Shown here piece after piece: positions 46,775 to 59,103 of a DNA stretch of 64,000 bases. Origin of the DNA: Argentina anserina (lineage: Eukaryota > Streptophyta > Magnoliopsida > Rosales > Rosaceae). Made by a program: the position numbers and the translations under genes. A model generated the notes under the pieces. The model was not told the DNA's origin. It saw only the letters and a program-made list of their open reading frames with translations, and made no database searches. The stretch spans positions 4,111,001 through 4,175,000 of the forward strand of contig NC_065874.1 of assembly GCF_933775445.1 (NCBI RefSeq), in the 5' to 3' direction. Positions within the stretch are counted from its first letter, which is position 1. Every line of letters starts with the position of its first letter.

Positions 46775-49700
46775 TCACTTAGAGGAAAATTCAAGTGAGG
46801 CGCTCTTATGACTCTTATCTCCTTGTGTCAAAAACATCCTCTGTGTTTCTTTCCTCATTCTAAGTTCAATGTCAATGAGGAAGTAGCACTTATCATGCTC
46901 TTTGATATACTGCACCTGACCATTCATTCTACAGAGAAGTTTCCTGGATAGGTTTAGCCCTAACCCTTCTTGATTAGTCCATCGATTTCCATCATCAAAC
47001 ATATCTTGGATAAGTGCAGTGGGAAGCCCTTGACCAGGATGAGTCATTCTACAAGCATATAAAAAAAAACTTAGATGTCAAGATATGTTCGAATCTTTAC
47101 ACTTGGAGCTTTGAAAGTTAGTACAAAATCAAGGCATAGTCAAAACCATGTTTGAGGTACCTGAACTGTAAACGGATATAGCTATAGCCGTTCTTTATTA
47201 GCTTTAGGCCTGGTGAAATTTTGAGATCGACCCAACCATTTGGAGAAGGTGCATGATTCACCACATTTAGCAAGAAATCTGACAAAACCAACTGAAGCCT
47301 GATTTGGTCGCCATGCAGATATAGGGATTTAATTCCATCTGGAAGTTCATGAAAAAGCTGCAGCTTTCTTTGCTGAAGTGAGATCATTGATTGACTCACA
47401 ATGGCATTCAAAAGACTTCCCAAGAGAAATTCTTCCATGTTCAGCTCCACACTACTGTTACAACAAAGATTACAGATTACTGATCAAGTTAATTCCGACA
47501 TAGATTCATATGTACACTAAAAGCCCAATGTCATTTGTGCGTTGTGTACTATTTTAAGGTGTAAATATTTCAAACTATTTAGCAAAAAGTAAAATTATGA
47601 TGATAAAATGAGATTGCTGACTTACAAAAAAAACATCTTAATGAAAATAAAGAAAGTATGAAAGATCTATTCATATCATGGATCGATCGGGAAGAAGACT
47701 CACCCTTCCTCTATGCTCCTTGTATCCATAGTCTCAAGGATGGCACTGATTTGTCTTTCACATGCATCACTAGTGTCAAGAAACTGCTTCTGATAACTTG
47801 AAATATCTGTACTTTCAAGAAGTGTGCGAGTAAACTTGATACCGTTCAAAGGATTCTTCAACTCTTGGCGCATGTAAATTAGTTCATTTAGTTTTGAATT
47901 GCTATTATTATACTCTTGTCTGCGTACTTCCATGATGTCAGGCACAAACATTTGCAAGAAGCAGAAGCAACCAATTATGTTTTCATTGGAATCAGTCCTC
48001 TTGCTTGCTGTTAAGAGAACTTCAACATACTTCCCTTCTTTATCAAAAAACCCAAATGGAAACTTCTCAATATCTTGCCCATTAATTGCTTGATATAGCC
48101 CAATCATAAACTTAGTCATTGAATCTTGATCTTTCAATTGACAGTATTCTCCAAATACTTCCCCAGGGAGCATCTTACCAATCACCTCATCTCTTGTCAC
48201 ACCAGTTAGCTTCTCCATTGCTGCATTCCATTCAGAGCAGCAAACATTCTCATCAGATGCAAATATTGGTGGAATTAACGGGTTAAGACTTTGTATGATA
48301 GCCTTATAATCCCCTTGCAAGCGGATGAATTTATCCGTAAAAAGTTTTTCACAAGTAATGTCTTGACCCACAAAGCATACACCAACAACATTGTTTGCAT
48401 GATTCCTGCTTGTGCAACTGTTGGCCACAATATATACGTAAGAATTCTGTTGAGAAAGTCCAAACTTTCTCAATTTCAACTCGATATTCTTGTCCTCGTC
48501 ACCTGGATATTTTAAATATCAACGAGGGTAATTTGATTATAGAAAGAAAGTGAGTAACTAAAGAGACGAAAGTCAAGAAACAAATGACATACAGGTTGCA
48601 TGGAAAGCGTCAAAATACATTTATATATGTAAGAATGGATTTACCTGCTAATGCTCTCGATAAGATACTTTCAACAGCTTTACGCGAGTCCTCATGAACA
48701 ATATCATTAACAAGGGACTTACTCATAGCTTCACTATCTTCTAAACCTGTCAACTCAGCCATCTTTGCATTCCAGCCATTGATGAGACCTTCTGAATCAA
48801 CCCCGAAAATCGGAACTTGAGCTGTCTCGATTAATTTAACCATTTCACAAGCCACAGAACTGATCTCATCTATCCCTTGCAACTGCATCTTACTATCACT
48901 AGGACGAGCCTTATTTATTGTCTTCGAACCAGTTTCCTCCATATCCTGGAATGAGTCTCTCATTATAAGCTGTAAAGAGTGGATTGCATTAATCTCGGAT
49001 ACCTCCCAAGGCAAGCTTCTACTTTTAGCTACTTCAAGAAAAGCCTTAAATGATGATCTTGGGTCCATTCTTCCACCATCATCCTTTTCATCTGGATCAT
49101 GCTTAGCTCCTCCCCACATGACTTCCTTGGCAGTGTGAGATCTAAACCAAAACATAAAATCCTTTGAACTGATTCTTGCAGTAGCCAGACCACAGACCGC
49201 ACTCCCTAGTGACGCTGCACCAGGGTACCCTGCTTCGGCTAAACTGTCAGTACTCAGACCAGTAAAATCCCCATGATTCCTTAGCAACCACTCCACTATA
49301 TCTTTAACTTGTGATTCAGTTGGTGTGACACCCATCAACCAGCATCTTCCATTATAGTACAACGCAGCCCCATCACATTTCACAAGATCCATTATACTAG
49401 GAGATTGAGTTACAATACCAGACAAGGCATCTCGGAGGAGCATGTCACAAAGTAAAGTCTGTGTTTTGAGAATCTTCTTTTCAGCCAACTGTCCTGCCAA
49501 CTGAAGCTCCATATTGAGTTGCAGCCCAAATGCCTGCATAAGAAACTCACAGGCATAGCGAAGAGGGAAAGGAACATAACGGGGTGAAGTATGATGGCAC
49601 ACCACTAACCCCCAAAGCTTTGTTGCTTCATTACTATTGACAATAACCGCCAAGACCAGTGATGCAATTGAACCCATGTTGGACATGTACTGCATGTGGC

Positions 49701-50706
49701 AGGCATGTGGTGACCGGAGGGTTGAATTCACTAACAATAAAGGCTGCTTCAGCTCTTCACTGTGAATGAGACTAACAGGCTTTGCATTGCAATCACAAAT
49801 GATCCTTACCCGATTCTGCTTGAACAAGAACCGAGCCGCTTGAGGGATATCTGTGGCAGGATAATGCAACCCCAAATAGGGCCCCAAATCTGCCCTTCTG
49901 ATCTCAGACACAACTTCCCCATGATCATCTTCATGAAACTTGTACACCATAACTCTGTCATAACCGGTAAGCTTCTGAACATTCTCCGCAACAGTATCAC
50001 ACAGAGCCCCAATATCTCCTGCAGGAAGAGATTGGAGCTTCGAAATTGCCCGAACAGCAAGCTTTTGGGACTGCACAGCCCCTGCAAGGGACAATGCAGG
50101 ATCACTAGATTTAGCAGGCTCCAAATCAATCACGATCCCAACATCAATCCTATGCAATATAGCATAAAATGGCTTAAGCTTAGTCCTAGAATACACCCAA
50201 ATCGGATTCAACAATGATAATTCCCTTGACAAAGACACTTTCGCCAGTGAAGCCCCAGATGAGGGTGTAAACAGAATCTTAGCATCAATTCCGATCAGAC
50301 CTTTCTCTCCTTTAAACTCAGAACTACCATGTAAACCCAAAAGCTCAAAGCAATTCTCACTATAACAAATGATCTTAAACGTAGGTTCATCAATTGCAAG
50401 CATGCATCCGAAAGACTGAACAAGTGAGCCTCTTTGAATTTTCGAGAAATAAGCCGTTATCTGCTCTTCAGGAACAGACTTGGGTGGATTAACCGATGAT
50501 CTTGTATAGTCAAAAGACTTACCCAAAGCAGTGGACCGTTCGAACTCGTTCAAGAGACCCGCGTCTGCATTGCAGCGGGCAATTGTTTTGTTTTTGTTGG
50601 CGGCGATGGCGGTGGTCTTGATGTTGGGATTCTTGTTGGCCCTCATGCTGCTGCTGGCAGCTGAGGATGAGAATGTAGCGGAGGCAGTGGCTTTCTCAGG
50701 TTCCAT
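46775..50706 (-). CDS. PHYE: Phytochrome E
   Basis: Four exons on the minus strand: 48645-50706, 47704-48502, 47161-47454 (or -47451) and 46775-47048; 1142 residues, near the usual PHYE length. Phytochrome is a dimeric red/far-red photoreceptor in cytosol and nucleus. The N-terminus is Ala/Ser-rich, then PAS, GAF (with D-I-P-Q-A-A-R-F and the bilin-attachment cysteine in R-S-P-H-A-C-H-M, C336), PHY ([20 protein letters not shown]), two PAS repeats ([32 protein letters not shown]) and a histidine-kinase-related domain whose phospho-acceptor His is absent ([13 protein letters not shown]), as in plant phytochromes. The GAF and PHY wording is closest to phytochrome E. The frame runs upstream of the chosen ATG, but the family starts here. 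A TATA box (50909-50917) fits. Confidence 0.93.
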
Positions 50707-50908
50707 TGAGAAGAAGAAGAAGAGGATGAAGTGGGGTTGGAGGAGATGATGATGGCTTTTGTTGTTGGAAAGGCTTGGAGAGTTTGGACATTTATAGTTG
50801 TTATCATCACTGTGGTGCTTGCTGCTTGCTGCTGCTTCATATAGCAACTTAAACACGTCTGCGTCATCATCGTTTCCTCAGCTTTGGGGCTCTGATTAGT
50901 ATTGATTC

Positions 50909-50917
50909 CTATATAAT
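50909..50917 (-). promoter_or_regulatory. TATA box and C-homopolymer leader of PHYE
   Basis: The minus strand reads TTATATAG about 200 bp before the ATG at 50706. A run of 12 C (50938-50949), G on the coding strand, lies just upstream of the TATA box, a likely slippage-prone site. Confidence 0.55.
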
Positions 50918-51061
50918 CAAGGGTTTGTCGCATCAGTCCCCCCCCCCCCTTCCTCTGTTCTGGACTCTCTCTCTGGCGGATTTTCCTCAGCCATGGAAAT
51001 ATTTCGAAACTCGCGTCACCACACGAAATGAACGCAAGGGAGAAGCTTAAGATCAAGATGG

Positions 51062-51491
51062 AGCTTTAGAAAAAGAAGAGGGAGAGGCAACAAAAAAAGA
51101 CGGATGCCAGACGACATGCAAAAGCCCCAAGGTCCTGTGTTGGGTAGTTAAGTTAGGTAATGTTTCAGCTTCAGCAGCCAATTCGAGAAAATGATAAGAC
51201 ATGAATATCTTATTTTTGGGATAACTTCCAAGAAAATTTAAAGATTAAAAACCTAATTTGGGGATAGGAAAATATAAAAATTAAAAGACTAATTTGAAGA
51301 TAGCTTTGAAGAAAATTTAAAAATTAATGAGCGGATTTGGACAAGGATACTTTTTTTTAATGAGGGTTAGATCGATATTAAGAGACTCAAATAATGTTTT
51401 GAGAGACTAGAGTCCCTCAAAAGTGAAAGAGCAATGTTAATATTGGGATAACAATCAGACCAAAAAACAAATGTTAATATTAGGTAAATTT
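51062..51491. other. Intergenic, upstream of PHYE
   Basis: AT-rich with no gene. Short similar segments ('aaaatttaaagattaaa' near 51232 and 'gaaaatttaaaaattaa' near 51311) look like a small diverged duplication. Confidence 0.4.
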
Positions 51492-52146
51492 TTCCTATGT
51501 TACTTGATGTATGACTACTTGGACAATTTAGTATCTGATGTGTAAAAAAACAATTTAATACATGAAGTTCTCAAATCTATGTCATCAATTTTGACCATTT
51601 TTCAGGGTCATTTTTGTCATCCTAACTCTACTTTACTTCATTTTTTCATCTTAGCTCCAAATTACCTTTAAATTATCACCAAAAGTTTGATAACTCATCC
51701 ACTTAGCATCTGTGATGATTTGTGTATTAAGTTTTAGTTATGTAACTATCAATCTAAATTACTTTTAGTTATAAGTAATTAAAAGATTTTTTTTCTGAAT
51801 ACAAAAAATTAAAATTGCATAAAAATAATCTATTTCCTTTGCGGACAATAATTAGGATGCAATAAGCATATTAAGAAATTTTTTATATTTGATATATGCG
51901 AAGTGGATGCTAAGTGGAGTAGATATATCAATTTAATGGTCTCTAAAAAGAGGCAATTATAGGAAAAATGAAAAAAAATGTGAATTTAATGAGTTTAGGG
52001 TTAGAATGACAAATATAACCCCGAAAATATGATCATAATTGACAGAGGTACTAAAATGGTTTACAAATGAGAATTTTAGGTACTAAATTGTCTGTTTTCA
52101 TATATCAAATATTAAATTATCCAAGTAGTCATATATCATGTTATGA
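51492..52146. mobile_element. Foldback MITE-like element 3
   Basis: About 655 bp, with long imperfect inverted repeats. The left arm ('tatgactacttgga', 'caatttagta', 'ctcaaatct', 'tgtcatcctaactcta') returns as the complement in the right arm, ending near 52146 ('gggttagaatgacaaa', 'gagaattttaggtactaaattg', 'tccaagtagtcatata'). There is no open frame. The outer ends appear AT-rich and no target duplication is certain. Confidence 0.72.
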
Positions 52147-53289
52147 GGAATTAACCCTTAATATTGCACCAAACTAGTCTCATCTCATTTTGACACATCG
52201 TTTCATGATCACAATTTCATGAAAATGAGAAATTTAATTTTGAAGAAATGAGACTGCAAATCAACACACATTATATTGAATTTCAAAAATGACATCTAAT
52301 TAATCTTTATATGCATCTAGTCTTGTGCAATGTGCACAACGATCTCTCTTCATAGACATACAACTTTACTTTTCAGAACTCTAAAAAAAAGAAGAAGAAA
52401 ATCATTTTAAAAAGAAAAAAAACGCAAAACTACTTGGTTATTATTTGAAAAATTTCACGGGCCAGTAGCCGTTTGGCTATTATCTAAAATTTCATGATTC
52501 AAGTAGCCGGTCAGTTCTTTTATGACATTACGCCACTGCATGACGATCCTTCTTTGACATGAAACACCAAAAAAAGCAATTATATTATTTCAAAACGAGA
52601 AAGAGCGTGAATCAACATGACTGCTATTCAAGAAATCAGGAGCCAATAGCCGATATGATTTCTTACTCGATGATTGCTTGCTCACTATACGACGCTTTGT
52701 CTTTAAGAGGGTTACGCCTTGTATCTGAAAAAGAATTTAGGAGCCAATAGCCAATTTGATTTCTTGATGACTCCTTACTCACTGTATGACGATTTGTCTT
52801 TTAGAGGGTTAATTACGCATTGAATCTGAAAAAGAATCTATCTCATCAAGAAATAGTGCACAAATCCATGCTTACGATTCTAAATTTCGGGACCTATAGT
52901 TATTTCATGTTTGCTGCATGAATAACTACTGTTAGTTTAAGAGAACTACTCGCCTCGAGTTTTCAAAGTTTCATAGCAAGTGTTATTCAAAATTAAAGAT
53001 AAAAACTTTAAAGAATTTTAGTTTCTTCAAGGGTGAGTCTATTGCCATCTTATCAGCTCATTTGTTCATCCTACAAAGATTTCAATTAATAAAATGCTAT
53101 ATTACTCAAATGCAAAATGATAATTAAGTACACCAATTTACTACATTACATAATCAATTAATTATATGTATACAAAATATATTTAATTTGTCATTAAATA
53201 TTGATCTCTTCCACCCGAATCTGAAAAATATATCTCTCTTTATTGAAAAAAAAAATATATTTTTTGTTCGATAATCATACATAAGTCAT
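52147..53289. other. AT-rich region with a 101-bp tandem duplication
   Basis: Unit starts 'aggagccaatagcc' at 52638 and 52739 (period 101). Both units run through a 'gtctttnagagggtta' word and end 'ctgaaaaagaat'. A relative of the unit start ('ccagtagccg') occurs near 52462. No gene is seen. Confidence 0.6.
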
Positions 53290-54080
53290 TATCCAAATCA
53301 ACTTTGTCCTTACAGTAGAGGTCTGCTAGGGTTAGGGGTGGAGGCCTTCTTTGGCTCCACCGCTCCGGCAACCTCCCTTCCTCTCCGAGGGGAATATCGA
53401 GGATGCCTATCTCTAGTTCGGAGCTAGTGGGTGGCGTCGTCACAAGGTTGGGGGGTTTCCTCACCAGATTTACGAAGAGAATCTGGCCCAATGTTCGACA
53501 TTTCGAATTGTAGGATGAAGTGACTGCTGAGCAAGGTAAGGCTGTCACACGCTGGGTGGTGGTGCAAATACCCTATATTGGGAGCAGATCATAGCAGCAG
53601 TCTTGGTCCTAAATTTGCGGTCTCAGACGTTGTCGCTGCATCGCCATAGGAGTTCATTGGCGGCTGGGCTGGTTTCAACTGGTGCGACGACCTTCTCTTG
53701 ATCATGTGAGGTTGGTGATGGTGGGTTATCGGTCATTGGATGGTGGATGGCGAATTAGCACCGATATCGACCGAAGGTGGAGGACGGTTTGGCGGTTGTA
53801 CCGGTCGACGACCCTTGGGTGCTGTTTCGGGGAGGGTGGCCTAAGTTTCCTCTGGGCCATCTCCTCTTGGGGGAGTTAGGGCTCTATGGGCCTGATTGGT
53901 GCTTAGGCTTTGAGGCCCAGTCACTGTTGGGTCGGGATCTGGTATCTTGGAGGATGACATGTGCATATTGGTATCCTTGCCTATTAGATAGGCTCCTCTT
54001 GAGGGTGACTCCTTAAGATGCTTCCAAGGCACTCTTGCTGAAGTTGGAATAAGTGAGTTCCGTCTCACAGTTCTTTGGCT
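53290..54080. other. GC-rich island, probably LINE- or retrotransposon-derived
   Basis: About 790 bp with much higher GC than the neighbourhood, full of 'ggtgg', 'cggttt' and 'gggcc' words, with broken open frames on both strands (the longest is 102 codons on the minus strand, 53240-53548). No domain could be recognised and no intact gene model is possible. The composition matches the GC-rich parts of plant LINEs, but no poly(A) or target duplication was found. Confidence 0.35.
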
Positions 54081-55695
54081 CTCTCTTGGATTTCAAGTTT
54101 GAGGTTTATACCATTGAGATTGCTAGACTTTGTTTGGTTTATTTCGCATGGTTCTATTAGTTTAATGAAGCCCTAACACGGGTGGATCATGTTTATGTTT
54201 TACTCATATATTTCTTATCAATGACAAATCATCGCTCATTTAAGAAAAATATTCAAATTATAAATCATTATTATTAACTTAATAAAATCTTTATAAGACC
54301 TTGTGAACATCAGATTAAAAATAATTTAACACCAAAATCAATCTTCTTTTCATTGCTCAAAGTTGGTAATCTACGACTTTTTTACAACTCAAAATTGTCA
54401 ACCTATGAATTTTTTGACATTTATATTATATAAACACTTAAACTTATTTTTTTTTAAATAAAAAGAAATATTTGAAGAAGAAATATATGAATTAGATTAA
54501 TAGAATCATAATTGGAAAACTTCATTTTTCTTTTTATATTGATGTAAATTAATTGAAAGATTTTCTTTAAAAACTTTATTTTAAATTTGATATGTCATAT
54601 AAGAATACGCTTGAAAAAAATAGGTGAAATAAATAACTTTAATATTAAATTTAAAATATGAAGTGAAATGAATAGAAAATGTAAATAAAGTATGATCGTA
54701 AGATGGGGCACTGACCCTACCTTTCTTCAATCATGTCATTGTTTACAAATTAATCTAACCCCTTAATTTTCCTCAAAGTTCACAAGTCAAATTGAAGTTT
54801 TCTCTTTCTTATTTTAAATCGGCCTTCAATGATCTAAATTTGGGGAACAAACAAGCCATTCAATCACATGAGTGTGATGACATGATTCTGAATCAGTTAA
54901 TCGCAAAACCTGGATGCATTGAGTTGATAAATCTCGTGTTCTTCCTATATATCTATCTTTTGATGATGTTTGGTTGGATATGATGGTTGAACTTTCTTTG
55001 TAGGAATATTAAAGGAACCCGTTTGTAGTCTTTGTATTATATGATCTGCATTTATGCTTTCTTCTGTGATCTGTTTTGGTCCACGTATAAGATTGCCATA
55101 ATTCCATTTTGTTTTAATTTCATTTGTTGTATAGTTTAACCATGACCTAGGACCTAGCTGGATGGTTTGAGCATCACATCTTCTCGTACCATGGCTATCA
55201 TCATCACCAATAATCTAGTTGCTGCTGATGTGAGTCTTCACGTCTCTGTAGTTGTACCCCTTTTTTTTCCTCTCATGTTCGATTTCCTGTCTTAACTTTC
55301 GTTTCGACTTCACTCACAAAGTGCTTATTAGGAAAGCATCTGATCGAGAGCCTGGACTGTTTTTCAATACCGGGTTTCAATCACCGATATCTGGTCCCTG
55401 ACCGAACATGATTGATCAAGTCGGATGGCTCTTCGTATATGTGAACCGTTATGATTGCATTTGGTTAGCAAGCACTTGATTGGTCTAGCTTAATTTACAA
55501 ACTACAGCTTTTTGGATAAGCAATTTCGTCCACTATACCTCGAACCCCCATAACCATCAAGCTGCCACAATGTGAGGTGAGACATTTCACTTGAGATGAT
55601 CTAGACGTACAATTGATCAATATAAAGCTGGTTTCTGGATTAACTTCTAGGGAACAAGTATGTATCTAGGAAAACGAAGCAGTATGGATTTAAAC
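54081..55695. other. AT-rich intergenic region
   Basis: No gene is supported. The 63-codon open frame at 54792-54983 has no recognised domain. Confidence 0.4.
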
Positions 55696-55827
55696 AGCTA
55701 GAGGAGGTTGGGATGAGTTTGAGTACGTAACTTGCACCTCAAAACCAACTTCATCCTAGCTAGCTAGAGGAGGTTGGATATGAGTTTGAGTACATAGCTT
55801 GTTCCTCAAAACCAACTTCATCCTAGC
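55696..55827 (+). repeat. 66-bp tandem duplication
   Basis: 'agctagaggaggttgg' starts at 55696 and 55762. Both units run 'gagtttgagtac' and end 'aaaaccaacttcatcctag'. The copies differ at only a few positions. Confidence 0.85.
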
Positions 55828-56280
55828 CGGTTTGAGTAACAAGTTATATACTCAAACCATGGTTGATATGAAAGTATGGCACCTCTAGTTACTATTTTTC
55901 TTGGAACGTGTGAGGCCGAGAGATATTTAATCACACAGGTTACTAGCTTACTATAAGAAGTTATGTTTACAACTTACATTCAATTTTAAGTTCTTGAGAA
56001 AGAAAAGCAGCATCATAGATCAATATGATGTATACGATGAAGTCAATAAAACGTTGCTATAACTTGCATATTCTAGTGATGTTTAAAAAAAAAAGAAAAT
56101 CAATAATATGTGCTCAATTACGATTTTTATTTAAAATTTACATGTTCTTTTAACTTTTGTGATAAATAATCTATATCGTATTATATTATTTACGAGGCTA
56201 TTAGTACGACAATAAATGATCTTGAATCACAACAATGCTCGACTCTATTGAATTACAAGTAGATCAACAGTCCAATGAAC
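55828..56280. other. Intergenic, no gene
   Basis: AT-rich DNA between the 66-bp duplication and the more GC-rich SSP4 promoter; nothing recognised. Confidence 0.4.
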
Positions 56281-56339
56281 TCATATCCAATGTATCAATT
56301 TTGGGTCGACTAGTGAAATTTCAGAACACAAAGTGTACA

Positions 56340-57868
56340 TGAAGCAGAAAAATATCCGGTCGTGGCGCACACGCGCCCTAGAGCGGGAGAGTCTCTTGCC
56401 TATCACCAACACAGAGACTTCCGTCTGTTGCCGCGAATGTGCACGTGTCGACGCGTCATGGTGAGCTGGCTGGACGCCCTTACGTGCCGAGCCCCCATTG
56501 GAGAAATCCACTTCTGGAAGATCCTATCAGAGCCGTCCGTATGATCCAACAGAAGCCGACATAGTACTTGTGTCTCTGACCGTTAAGAGAGAGAAAGAAC
56601 AGTCTTTCAGAGAGAGAGAGAGAGAGAGAGAGTCAGCTGCTGCTTGCTTATTATTTTCAGGTTGTTTTTCCTCTCCCAATTTTTTCCCTCTTTTTATTTC
56701 TACCATATTTTCATTTGTAGTTTCAAGTTTAATAAACTTAATTACAGCTTGATGCCACTGTTGCTGGAAATTTATGTTTTTGTGAATTGGGTTCCATTAA
56801 AGTTTGTAACTTTGGTCTGTGGAATTTGGGAGTTTTGACTGTGTCTACTGGCTTTGGAGCTTTCTGGGGGTTTTTCAGTTCAAGGTTGGGTCTTGATTGA
56901 GAATTGGTTATCTGATCTGTGCAAAGTTTCCTGTTTTTTGGTCGTTGGGTTTTAGCAGAAGCTTGAGAATGTGTTGGATTGTCTTAGTCAATTGGGTGGT
57001 TGACTTTGAATCGTCATGTTTTACTTGCAAAGTTTGGTGCTTTAAACATAGGGTTATGTTGAAGAATTGTGATGAATGAGGATTGAATGTTGATAGGATA
57101 TGAAGAGGTGATAGTAATTTTTGAGGTCAAACCGCTATTTGGATTAAGGTTTCTGTTTTGGTTCCAATATGTGATGTTTGGATTCTGCATATACACATGG
57201 ATACAGTGTTTGACTTTATTGGTGTTTGGAACAGTGGGGGTGCCATAGGAGGCGCATCTGTCTTGTCTTATGAAAGGAAGCAGTGGGCTTGACTCTTGAG
57301 CATGGCATGAAAGTTTTCACTTTTCAGGTTAGTAAACGTAGTTGACATACAGCTGTGATTTTGTTGGTTTGTTTCAAGTAGTGTAAAAGACTTAGGTGGT
57401 AGACATAAATTCAACTGTTAGATTTGTTTTGGTGGATTATAATGCAAGTTTCATCCTCATTGATTTGTGTTCTCAATTTGGTTTATACATAGAAACGAGT
57501 GGAGTTCCTCCATGTTCTGTCTTATTAAAAATATACTGCCTATGGTATTGATGGATCAGTATCTGAATACTTTTATACTTCTTAAAACAGGCGGGCTAGC
57601 ACACATGGATACAGTACTTGGAATCCCTTGAAAATCTTGGTGTTTGTTGTCTCCATCATTAAAATAAATCTTTGATCAGATACCGGACAGCGATTTTGGG
57701 GCAACATACTAACACACAGTATGTGCATGATATTGTGGTGGACACAAAAAATTTCGTTTTAGGGTTGCTTGGTTACCGTTGTTTCTGTAAATTGGTAACC
57801 CTTTTCCTTAACTTACTATATTTTCTTACAGAGCACAGATTGTGGTGCTAATCACAAGTAAAGATCAA
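56340..57868 (+). promoter_or_regulatory. Promoter and 5' leader of the SSP4-like gene
   Basis: A GC-richer stretch (56340-56580) contains CACGTG (56442-56447) inside GCACGTGTCG, a G-box/ABRE-like site. Then come a GA run in the leader (about 56607-56630) and a leader intron with a donor at 57328 (TTTTCAG|GTTAGT) and an acceptor at 57831. The leader contains a two-codon frame (ATG-GCA-TGA, about 57302-57310). The coding start is at 57869. Confidence 0.6.
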
Positions 57869-59060
57869 ATGCCATCAATAACAATGAAGGCTCAATCAAG
57901 CACAGGATGTTTAAAAGAAAAAAATGGTCTCCGTGTATGTCAAAAGTCATGTATGATTTCCAAGCAATCATGCTCTTATGTGAAGAGATCTGAATATACG
58001 ACGGATTTCAACTCTTGTAAATGTGAGGCGGGTAAGCAACTGAACATTAAAAAAACGGTGATTAATCTCTCAGATGGTATAATTGTAAAGGCTGATGTAT
58101 TTATGCTTTTAAAAGGATCAAGCTATAATCATTAAGATTGCAATTATGATAGTTCGAGAGAAAGTAAAATAGCTTTGTAGGATTTTAATGGAGCGCTGCC
58201 AGGGACATTTATGAAGGACACTGAACTACATTTTGATATTAAAAGCAATTTTTATCTTTCTCACAGTGTCTTCAAGCACACATGTTTCTACCAAGGAAAA
58301 TGGAAGTGGTAATGCAATTCATGAGTTTGAGGAAGAAGATTATAAAATTCTAATTCAATCATGCGATTCTCCAAGCAAAAGAACGGTAAGTGTTGAATTG
58401 CCTAATGGCTTGTTGTGGATTGTAAAGCCTTTCATTTATTTACCTATCTAATTTTTTATGTTTCCTTTCAGTTTGTCATTTTCAGAAGTTGTAGTGCGTT
58501 ACAATTTATGCGTTTTAGGAAAGTTTGCATTATCTGCTGACCTTTGGAAATCAGTGAAAAGTAATTAATGTAGATCACATAAAGTGAATATTCATTTAAC
58601 TAAGGTGCTATCATAGCATTCTAATTTTTCATAGTGTAGTCCCTTTCAGTTATTTTCTTGCTGTCAGCTTGGCACTTGTATTACATCATTCTAATAATCG
58701 TATTTTGTTGGGAAATCTTGATGGTTGTACAACCATCATACTTATTAAGTAATACGTATATGTTTTTCTTGTTGAAATGGCTTCATATGTTTGTATCAAA
58801 ATGCTCATTTGCAGGAATCCTTCCCCACCTGCCCATCAAACTTGGAGACGATTTTTTCTCCTCCTTTTGACCCCATTGAAGTCCTTAGTGAAGTAAATAG
58901 TGAACCGAATGCTGAGAATGATACAGGTCAGCCTCAACGCCAGTTTCATTAAATTTTCAGACATCGATATATTATAGCTTTAACCTCCAATGACAGGAAA
59001 CCAACCAAATATTTGATTTTTCCAATGAAGCCATATTAACAATAATCCGTGGCTTTGTAA

Positions 59061-59103
<43 letters not shown>

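Noticed and set aside
49762..50217. 151-codon plus-strand frame
   Set aside because: It is antisense to the PHYE GAF region.
53240..53548. 102-codon minus-strand frame in the GC-rich island
   Set aside because: Low-complexity Pro/Leu/Glu-rich with no domain; likely part of a transposon remnant.
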